Shown: positions 6,571 through 11,476 of the stretch, one piece after another
How positions within the stretch are numbered: the stretch's first letter is position 1
How the letters are laid out: every line of letters begins with the position of its first letter
Source of the DNA: Treponema sp.
Lineage (GTDB): Bacteria > Spirochaetota > Spirochaetia > Treponematales > Breznakiellaceae
Direction of reading: 5' to 3'
DNA: 11,476 bases
Assembly (NCBI GenBank): GCA_031278025.1
Contig: JAITLF010000155.1
Coordinates: 1 to 11,476, forward strand
Translations under genes and position numbers: made by a program
The notes under the pieces: generated by a model
Told to the model about the DNA's origin: nothing
What the model saw: the letters and a program-made list of their open reading frames with translations, nothing else
Databases searched by the model: none

Positions 6571-6885
6571 TTGATCGTGAACGCTCCATCCCCGCTCAAG
6601 AACGCTCCATTCCTGATTAAGAACGCTCCATCCCCGCTCAAGAACGCTCCATTGCTGATCAAGAATGCTCCATTCTTGATCAAGAATGCTCCATTCCTGA
6701 TCAAGAATGCTCCATTCTTGATCAGGAATGCTCCATTCTTGATCAGGAATGCTCCATTCTTGATCAGGAATGCTCCATTTCTGATCAGGAATACTCCCGT
6801 TTTGATTGGAAAGGCTCATGGTTCGATTGGAATGGCTCCCCGTTTCGATCGGAAAGGCTCATTGTTCGATTGGAATGGCTCCCGG
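6571..6885. repeat. 21-bp tandem repeat array (about 14 units) of phased palindromes
   Basis: The unit is GAATGCTCC followed by ATTCTTGATCAA (21 bp). Ten clear units run from 6579 to 6788, followed by four or five decayed ones (GATTGG-AATGG-CTC type, one of 22 bp) to about 6885. Units at 6705, 6726 and 6747 are identical. Unit junctions create palindromes; at 6671-6688 CATTCTTGATCAAGAATG is perfect over 18 bp. The palindromes are separated by short GCTCC spacers. The period equals two turns of B-DNA, so the dyads face the same side. Conceptual translation gives heptads (NAPFLIK on plus, WSILDQE on minus), but I see no ribosome binding site or other coding signal. Confidence 0.85.
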
Positions 6886-6924
6886 ATAGCCGTTCCCGCG
6901 CCGCGTACCCCCGGCGCCGCCCCC

Positions 6925-6975
6925 AAAATGTGCGCTGTATTGTCATTTTAGCGAAAATATGCGCATAACTAACCA
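6925..6975 (+). promoter_or_regulatory. Candidate promoter of the ABC permease operon, possibly leaderless
   Basis: TTGTCA (6940-6945), 18 bp, then CATAAC (6964-6969), with six bases to the ATG at 6976. Start-codon initiation would fit the absence of any Shine-Dalgarno sequence. AAAATGTGCGC (6925-6935) and AAAATATGCGC (6954-6964) form a near-perfect direct repeat on both sides of the -35 box. TATGCGCATA (6958-6967) is a palindrome overlapping the -10. These are plausible regulator sites, assigned by eye. Confidence 0.4.
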
Positions 6976-7920
6976 ATGAAATTTGTGGCAAAAAGGCTCC
7001 TGGTTACCCTGCTGACCCTGTTCCTGGTGTCCCTCATTACGTTTGCGGCCTTTCAGATCATACCCGGCGACCCGGCAGCCGTCATGCTGGGGATAGAGGC
7101 GACGGAGGCGCGGCTGGCCGATCTGCGCGCCGAGATGAACCTGGATAAGAGCCTTCCGGTACAGTACTGGCTCTGGCTGAAGGGGTTTTTTACGGGGAAC
7201 CTGGGAAACTCCGTGCGTTTCCGGGGGGAGCCTATAGCCGGCATGGTCCTGGAGCGGCTGCCGGTTACCCTTTCTCTGGCGGCCCTTTCCCTGGTTTTCA
7301 TCGTTGTTCTGGCGATCCCCGCGGCCCTCCTGCCGGCAGGAAGGGAAAATTCACCGCTTGATCAGCTAATAAACGCGGCGAACACCATCATGATATCTTT
7401 TCCGGGGTTTTTTCTGGGCGTTCTGCTGATTTGGATCTTCGGTATCCTTTTGCGGTTCTTCGTCCCCGGCGCGTACGTGTCCTACCGGGAGGATGCCGGC
7501 GGGTTCCTAGCCAGCCTCATCTTTCCGGCCCTGGCTATAGCCCTGCCGAACGCCGCCATGGTGGTCAAGTTTCTGCGGGCGTCCATCTTCCGGCAGTTCC
7601 GGTCGGATTATGTGCGCACCGCCTACAGCAAGGGGAACAGCGAGGGCCGGGTCCTGTACCGCCATGTCCTGAAAAACGCGGCGATCCCGGCGGTTACCCT
7701 TATGGGCATGATCACCGCCGATGTGTTTTCCGGGAGCATTGTCATTGAGCAGGTTTTCACCATACCGGGTATCGGGCGGCTCCTTATCGCGTCCATCACC
7801 TCCCGCGACTTCAGCATGGCCCAGGTTCTGGTGATCTACATTGCCTCTGTCGTGGTAGCGGCCAATTCCCTGGCGGACATCGCCATCCAGATCATCGATC
7901 CCCGAATCAGGGTAAGGTGA
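6976..7920 (+). CDS. ABC transporter permease, DppB/OppB type
   Basis: A 314-aa inner-membrane protein. MKFVAKRLLVTLLTLFLVSLITFAAFQIIPGDP is the classical start of peptide/opine/nickel ABC permease subunit 1: one helix followed by the PGDPA loop (shown here as two adjoining parts of one N-terminus, residues 1-33). Further helices surround an EAA-type cytoplasmic loop (about residues 214-239, VRTAYSKGNSEGRVLYRHVL then KNAAIP) that contacts the ATPase. The end IADIAIQIIDPRIRVR matches the usual LVDLLYALLDPRIR-like ending. Length is normal. The stop TGA at 7918-7920 directly abuts the ATG of the second permease, implying translational coupling. No Shine-Dalgarno sequence precedes the start. Substrate is not determinable: di- or oligopeptides, nickel or sugars are all possible for the family. 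Confidence 0.92.
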   Translation: MKFVAKRLLVTLLTLFLVSLITFAAFQIIPGDPAAVMLGIEATEARLADLRAEMNLDKSLPVQYWLWLKGFFTGNLGNSVRFRGEPIAGMVLERLPVTLSLAALSLVFIVVLAIPAALLPAGRENSPLDQLINAANTIMISFPGFFLGVLLIWIFGILLRFFVPGAYVSYREDAGGFLASLIFPALAIALPNAAMVVKFLRASIFRQFRSDYVRTAYSKGNSEGRVLYRHVLKNAAIPAVTLMGMITADVFSGSIVIEQVFTIPGIGRLLIASITSRDFSMAQVLVIYIASVVVAANSLADIAIQIIDPRIRVR

Positions 7921-8724
7921 ATGCCCGCGTTGATGCGAAACCCGGGATTCCTGGCGGGCCTTGTCCTGGCCGGCCTTGTGGCGGGCATGACCCTGACCAG
8001 CCTGGTCTATACCCCCTACGGATACAACGACATGGACCCGGCGCGGCGCTTCACCCCGCCCGGCGCCGGGCATCTTATGGGGACCGACAATTTCGGCAGG
8101 GACATCTTTTCCCGTGTCATGGCAGGCGGGCGCGCTACCCTCCTGGTGGCCCTGGTTACGGTTCTCTGCAGCGCCGCCGCCGGCTCCGCCCTGGGCCTTT
8201 TAACCGGCTATGCGGGGGGCCTGTGGGCGGAAGTTGTCATGCGCGTCATAGACGCCATCAATTCCTTCCCCGGCCTGCTCCTTGCCCTGGTGATGGTATC
8301 CATCATGGGAAACGGCCCCGTTACCCTTATCATCGCCCTCGTCATCATCTTTATCCCCAGTTACGTGCGCATCATGAGAAGCGGCATGATACAGTACAAG
8401 GACCGGGACTTCATCAAGGCGGCGGAACTGATGGGGGCTTCCCACAGGCGGATCATCTTCGTGCATATCCTGCCGAATACGGCGCCTTCCCTTCTGGCGT
8501 CCACCGCGCTGGGGCTTTCCAACGCGATCCTGGCGGAGGCCACCATGAGCTATCTGGGCCTGGGCATACCGCCGCCTATTCCCAGTTGGGGGCGTATGCT
8601 CGCGGAATCCCGAAACTTCCTGTTCGCCGCGCCCTGGTGCGCCCTGGCGCCGGGATTCATGATCATGCTTGCGGTCATTTCCTTTCATTCGATAGGCGAA
8701 GGAATCTCAAAACGCTATAGTTGA
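7921..8724 (+). CDS. ABC transporter permease, DppC/OppC type
   Basis: A 267-aa inner-membrane protein, partner of the preceding permease. Landmarks are GTDNFGRDIFSRVMAGGRATL after the first helix and periplasmic loop, which is the hallmark of this subunit. The EAA loop KAAELMGASHRRIIFVHILP spans about residues 166-185, and SYLGLGIPPPIPSWGRML lies near the end. It is slightly short at the N-terminus compared with many family members. It starts immediately after the previous stop, with AAGGTG just upstream. The two permeases would form the heterodimeric channel through which ABC ATPases drive uptake. No ATPase gene is adjacent, so they must be encoded elsewhere or beyond the window. Confidence 0.92.
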   Translation: MPALMRNPGFLAGLVLAGLVAGMTLTSLVYTPYGYNDMDPARRFTPPGAGHLMGTDNFGRDIFSRVMAGGRATLLVALVTVLCSAAAGSALGLLTGYAGGLWAEVVMRVIDAINSFPGLLLALVMVSIMGNGPVTLIIALVIIFIPSYVRIMRSGMIQYKDRDFIKAAELMGASHRRIIFVHILPNTAPSLLASTALGLSNAILAEATMSYLGLGIPPPIPSWGRMLAESRNFLFAAPWCALAPGFMIMLAVISFHSIGEGISKRYS

Positions 8725-8731
8725 CTGTATC

Positions 8732-8762
8732 GAGGATGACAATCCTCAAACATACGGAGGAT
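8732..8762 (+). promoter_or_regulatory. Mutually exclusive hairpins over the ribosome binding site of the binding-protein gene
   Basis: In the 42-bp gap before the binding-protein gene, GAGGAT (8732-8737) can pair with ATCCTC (8742-8747) around a 4-nt loop. The same ATCCTC can instead pair with GAGGAT (8757-8762), which is the Shine-Dalgarno sequence itself, around a 9-nt loop. The first hairpin exposes the ribosome binding site and the second hides it. Seen: the three 6-nt arms. Inferred: a translational switch, or just a stabilising hairpin that raises binding-protein output over permease. Confidence 0.5.
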
Positions 8763-8766
8763 TTAC

Positions 8767-10293
8767 ATGGAAAAACGAAAAATCATGAACCGTGCCGTCA
8801 TCGGGGCATTGGCGGCGGCCCTCATCTTGCCATCTTGCCAGGGGAAGAAGGACAGCCAGCCTGTCGTTACCGGCAGCGCACGCGCGGGAGGGGGCGAAAT
8901 CCGCTTCGGCTACACCACCGAACCGGCCACGCTGGACCCCCTGAACGCTTCCAACACCGCCGACGGCCGGAGCATACTCTTCAACGTCTTTGAGGGGCTG
9001 GTAAAGCCCGATACTTCCGGGGGTCTTGAGCCCGCCGTGGCCGAAAGTTACGCCGTGGAACAGGAGGGGCTGGTCTATGTTTTCACCCTGCGCCGGGGGA
9101 TCAAATTTCACGACGGTTCGGAGGTAACCGTTGAGGATGTGGAATTCAGCCTTAAAACCGCGATAGAGACGAAATTTGCCGGCCTTGAACAGATAGACGC
9201 GGTGGAAATCACCGGGGACCGGCAGATCCGCGTTACCCTGAAATCTCCGGACGTGGAGTACCTTACCAACCTAACCGTGGGGATCGTGCCGCGGAACAAC
9301 CCCGACCGGGAAAAGCGGCCCATCGGCACGGGGCCGTTCATCATCGAAAGCTACACCCCCCAGCAATCCCTGGTGATGGTGAAGAATCCCGCGTACTGGA
9401 GGGACGGGCTTCCCCACCTTGACACGGTAACCTACGTCTTCGTGGCCGATTCCGACGCCCTGCTCCTGGCCCTAAAAGGGGGCAGCGTGGATGCCGGCAG
9501 CATTACCGGGTCCCTCCTGGAACAGCTCCCCCCCGGCGCCTTCACCTTCGTCCCCGATCCGTCCAACTCCGTCCAGCTTCTGGCCTTGAACAACGCGGTA
9601 CCGCCCCTGGATGACGTGCGGGTCCGCCAGGCCCTGAACTACGCGGTGGATCCCCAGGAGATCATCGACGCCGCCTTCTACGGCCACGGGGAACCTTCGG
9701 GAAGCGCCCTTATTCCGGGGCTTTCCCGGTACTACGAGGCTTCCCTCAAAAATCCCTATCCCCTGGATATTGACCGGGCCAAGAGCCTCCTTGCCTCCGC
9801 GGGGTACGGGCAGGGCTTTCCCCTGGAGATCACCGTTCCCTCCAACTACACGATGCATGTGGATACCGCCCAGGTGATCGTGAACCAGCTTGCCAAAATC
9901 GGGGTTACCGCGGCGATAAAGCTGGTTGACTGGCCGGCATGGCTTTCCGATGTCTACCAGGGCCGCCAATACGAAGCGACCATCATCTCGGTGGACGCGC
10001 CGACCATTTCGCCGCGGGGATTCCTGGCCCGCTACCATTCGGCCAACCGCGGCAACTTCGTAAACTTTAAGAGCCCCGCCTATGACGAGGTATACGACGC
10101 CGCCCTGACGGAAATTGATGAAGCGGTGCGGGTTGAACGCTACAAAGAGGCCCAGCGCATCCTGTCCGCGGAGGCCGCCAGCGTCTACATCCAGGACATC
10201 ATCGGCTTCCGGGCCTTTCCCAAAAACGCCGGCGGCTTCGTGAAGTATCCCCTGTACGTTCTGGACTTCGCCCCGGTTTATAAAACCAACTAA
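8767..10293 (+). CDS. ABC transporter solute-binding lipoprotein, DppA/OppA type (SBP family 5)
   Basis: A 508-aa exported lipoprotein. A positively charged start (MEKRKIMNR) and hydrophobic core end in ILPSC, so Cys24 would be lipidated. LPSC is a relaxed lipobox of the sort spirochaetes use. The mature part shows the family 5 pattern: FGYTTEPATLDPLNASNT, FNVFEGLVKPD, then YVFTLRRGIKFHDGSEVTVEDVEFSL, followed by PIGTGPFIIESY, NPAYWRDGLPHLDTVTYVFV, VRVRQALNYAVDPQEII and late AYDEVYDAA. Length is normal. It captures the solute outside the inner membrane and delivers it to the two upstream permeases. GGAGG at 8756-8760 with six-base spacing fixes the start. The operon order permease-permease-binding protein, with the binding protein last, is less usual than binding protein first. 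Confidence 0.93.
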   Translation: MEKRKIMNRAVIGALAAALILPSCQGKKDSQPVVTGSARAGGGEIRFGYTTEPATLDPLNASNTADGRSILFNVFEGLVKPDTSGGLEPAVAESYAVEQEGLVYVFTLRRGIKFHDGSEVTVEDVEFSLKTAIETKFAGLEQIDAVEITGDRQIRVTLKSPDVEYLTNLTVGIVPRNNPDREKRPIGTGPFIIESYTPQQSLVMVKNPAYWRDGLPHLDTVTYVFVADSDALLLALKGGSVDAGSITGSLLEQLPPGAFTFVPDPSNSVQLLALNNAVPPLDDVRVRQALNYAVDPQEIIDAAFYGHGEPSGSALIPGLSRYYEASLKNPYPLDIDRAKSLLASAGYGQGFPLEITVPSNYTMHVDTAQVIVNQLAKIGVTAAIKLVDWPAWLSDVYQGRQYEATIISVDAPTISPRGFLARYHSANRGNFVNFKSPAYDEVYDAALTEIDEAVRVERYKEAQRILSAEAASVYIQDIIGFRAFPKNAGGFVKYPLYVLDFAPVYKTN

Positions 10294-10342
10294 GGAACCG
10301 TACAGAAATAACATGCCTGCATTTTATTTATGCACAGTTCCT
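10293..10342. terminator. 50-bp imperfect inverted repeat after the binding-protein gene
   Basis: AGGAAC (10293-10298) pairs with GTTCCT (10337-10342). Inside it, AAATAACATGC (10306-10316) pairs with GCATTTTATTT (10319-10329) with one mismatch. This gives a long, AT-rich cruciform that begins at the last base of the stop codon. It is the best candidate for the end of the ABC operon transcript, but no U-tract follows. The form would also suit a small MITE-like insertion. Confidence 0.5.
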
Positions 10343-10453
10343 AAGCTGTTCAGCAGGTAACGGCAGCTATTCAGCCGCCCCCTGTGGGCGCCGCCCGCGG
10401 GCAGCCCAGGCGGCTTTCGTGCCGCAGCGCCCGCGCATCCCCGGCCAACCCCT

Positions 10454-10530
10454 GAGCATCCGTGATCGCGCATGCTTCATTTGGAGCATTCAGACATACA
10501 AATGGAGCGGTTTTATCCGTGAATACGCAG
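10454..10530. repeat. Decayed reverse-orientation copies of the 21-bp repeat
   Basis: GGAGCATTC at 10483 is the reverse complement of the GAATGCTCC unit start found at 6571-6885. The next GGAGC, preceded by AAT, starts at 10504, exactly 21 bp on. A further degenerate GAGCATC...GTGATC unit precedes at 10454, and a trace follows. The array therefore has remnants on both sides of the ABC operon in opposite orientation. Confidence 0.5.
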
Positions 10531-10542
10531 GTTTCTGCCGGG

Positions 10543-10623
10543 AAACCGCCCGGTTTGGGCATGCGCTTGTTTACCGTATCCGGAAGGTGTATACTTCGTT
10601 GGTAAAATAAATCAAAAAGGAGG
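10543..10623 (+). promoter_or_regulatory. Promoter, operator-like dyad and ribosome binding site of the export gene
   Basis: TTGTTT (10567-10572), 17 bp, TATACT (10590-10595) is a good sigma-70-type promoter, predicting a start near 10602. AAGGAGG (10617-10623) lies six bases before the ATG at 10630. The dyad AAACCG-CC-CGGTTT (10543-10556) lies 10 bp upstream of the -35 box and could bind a regulator. Confidence 0.7.
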
Positions 10624-10629
10624 CTTTTT

Positions 10630-11476
10630 ATGCCCAGTGAAAGTAATTGGCTTCCCGGCAGGCGGGAAAATCAACCGGTAACGGCTACGGGCCGAAAGAA
10701 AAGGGCGCCCATAAAACGCAGCCCCTGCCTGCACGGGGGCATGTACACGTTCATGCGGCCGTTCATGTGCCGGTGTATGTTCATGTGCATGTCCGTGCTT
10801 GCTGTTTCGGTTTCATCCGCCCAGGAAAATCCGGCGGTGATTGACGTTACCCCCAATTCGCAGCTGGCCTTGTCCAATCCTGACTACCTGGTAACCGCAG
10901 GGGATATTTACACCTTAGCCTACTCCGCAAACGGCACTGCGGTTACCTATAGGATTGTCGTGGACACCAGTTACACGATCCGCATATCCAACCTGGGGAT
11001 GATCAACGTGGCGGGAAAAACATTCCGCCAGGTAAAAAAAGACGCGGAAACCATCGTGGCCAATAACTATCCGCTAAGCGGGGTACAGTTGATTCTGACC
11101 CAGCCGGGAGTGTTCAGGGTCTTTGTGGTGGGAGAGGTCAAGGCCGCTGCGGAAATCTCCGCCTGGGCCATGGAACGGCTTTCTTCCCTTACCCGTTACA
11201 CCACCCCGTTTGCCTCCCTCCGGAATGTTTCGGTAAAATCGGCCAACGGCAGGACAAAAAACTACGATCTCTTTAAGGCCGAACGGGAGGGGGATCTCAG
11301 AGAGAATCCGTATCTGCGCCCTGACGACACCATCACCTTTAACCGGCTGGACCGGCAGATAACCATAAACGGCGCGGTGGAGCGTCCGGGGGTTTATCAA
11401 CTGCTGTCAAATGAAAACTTGAAGGAGTTAATCACGAATTACGCCTGCGGGTTAACCCCGCTGGCGGATAAAACCC
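10630..11476 (+). CDS. Polysaccharide export protein (Wza-like, SLBB domains), 5' part only
   Basis: The frame is open from ATG 10630 to the window end, giving 282 codons without a stop. A basic N-region of about 40 residues leads into a Met/Cys-rich hydrophobic stretch (FMRPFMCRCMFMCMSVLAVS), with likely signal cleavage after SSA at residue 64. The Poly_export-like part follows (about 80-155), starting with YLVTAGDIYTLAYS. The first SLBB-like region starts with VFRVFVVGEV (161-170) and continues to LRPDDTITFN. The second starts with ITINGAVERPGVYQLL (244-259). Proteins of this family form periplasmic and outer-membrane channels for capsule or exopolysaccharide export. The strong AAGGAGG fixes the start, but ATG 10741 (Met38) would give a more ordinary signal peptide and is a real alternative. 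Family recognition is firm. The polymer and the missing C-terminus are unknown. Confidence 0.85.
   Translation, partial: MPSESNWLPGRRENQPVTATGRKKRAPIKRSPCLHGGMYTFMRPFMCRCMFMCMSVLAVSVSSAQENPAVIDVTPNSQLALSNPDYLVTAGDIYTLAYSANGTAVTYRIVVDTSYTIRISNLGMINVAGKTFRQVKKDAETIVANNYPLSGVQLILTQPGVFRVFVVGEVKAAAEISAWAMERLSSLTRYTTPFASLRNVSVKSANGRTKNYDLFKAEREGDLRENPYLRPDDTITFNRLDRQITINGAVERPGVYQLLSNENLKELITNYACGLTPLADKT

Larger units (their letters stand above)
6206..6975. other. 770-bp gene-free, repeat-rich region between divergent chemoreceptor and ABC permease genes
   Basis: I see no credible gene here. From left to right it holds the chemoreceptor leader with its ribosome binding site, a 126-bp block bounded by an 11-bp inverted repeat (6255-6380), chemoreceptor promoter candidates (6376-6421), three 14-bp palindromic repeats (6423-6464), about 100 bp of featureless sequence, the 21-bp repeat array (6571-~6885), and the ABC operon promoter area (6925-6975). 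Long open frames across the array on both strands exist only because 21 is a multiple of 3. They lack ribosome binding sites. Confidence 0.75.
10294..10629. other. Intergenic region between ABC operon and polysaccharide-export gene
   Basis: No gene is supportable in these 336 bp. Contents in order: the 50-bp inverted repeat; a GC-rich block whose arms AGCCGCC (10373-10379) and GGCGGCT (10409-10415) enclose the palindrome GCCCGCGGGC; decayed 21-bp repeat units in reverse orientation (10454-~10530); a 14-bp dyad AAACCG-CC-CGGTTT (10543-10556); and the promoter and ribosome binding site of the next gene. Confidence 0.7.

Noticed and set aside
6501..6572. GGCGTT/AACGCC inverted repeat followed by TTTTT as a terminator
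   Set aside because: The 6-bp arms are about 50 bases apart and no gene ends just upstream, so chance is likely.
6306..6704. Minus-strand open frame with NGAFLI heptads extending across the 14-bp repeats
   Set aside because: It is generated by the 21-bp and 14-bp repeats and crosses the chemoreceptor promoter and leader. There is no ribosome binding site and no family resemblance.
7917..8720. Second plus-strand open frame overlapping the second permease
   Set aside because: It is frame-shifted with Gly/Pro/Arg/His-rich composition. The other frame has textbook DppC motifs.

Overview
The window looks like a piece of spirochaete chromosome, most likely a termite- or insect-gut Treponema. This is inferred from four things: an IS4-type transposase remnant and an AAA-ATPase/nuclease protein of types I associate with Treponema genomes, a dCache chemoreceptor, a relaxed spirochaetal lipobox, and intergenic DNA full of short repeats. 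Coding GC is fairly high, with many antisense shadow frames. No tRNA, rRNA or CRISPR array was seen.

Layout. (1) 1-~520, minus: a decayed IS4-family transposase that runs off the left edge, with frameshifts, a nonsense codon and an internal deletion. (2) 640-2235, plus: a 531-aa AAA-type ATPase fused to a C-terminal PD-(D/E)XK nuclease domain, possibly translated from a leaderless mRNA. A long stem-loop separates it from the convergent next gene. (3) 2291-3709, minus: a sodium:solute symporter with consensus -35/-10 boxes and a strong ribosome binding site. (4) 4028-6205, minus: a 725-aa methyl-accepting chemotaxis protein. A degenerate 56-bp repeat lies on each side of it in the same orientation. 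The upstream copy sits inside a 126-bp block closed by a perfect 11-bp inverted repeat, which could fold as a structured 5' leader RNA. (5) 6206-6975: a gene-free, repeat-rich stretch with three tandem 14-bp palindromic units and about 14 copies of a 21-bp repeat. (6) 6976-10293, plus: two peptide/opine/nickel-type ABC permeases and a lipoprotein solute-binding protein. The binding-protein start has two mutually exclusive hairpins, one of which hides the Shine-Dalgarno sequence. No ABC ATPase gene is present. (7) 10294-10629: a 50-bp imperfect inverted repeat, GC-rich hairpins, decayed copies of the 21-bp repeat in opposite orientation, and a good promoter. (8) 10630-right edge, plus: the 5' part of a polysaccharide-export (Wza-like, SLBB) protein, open to the end of the window.

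Functionally this is mostly cell-surface and uptake biology: Na+-driven uptake, chemosensing, ABC uptake of a peptide-like solute, and polysaccharide export. Next to it is an accessory ATPase/nuclease gene beside an IS remnant. The least explained material is intergenic: the putative chemoreceptor leader RNA with its dispersed repeat, the phased 21-bp palindrome array before the ABC operon, and the putative ribosome-binding-site switch inside that operon.
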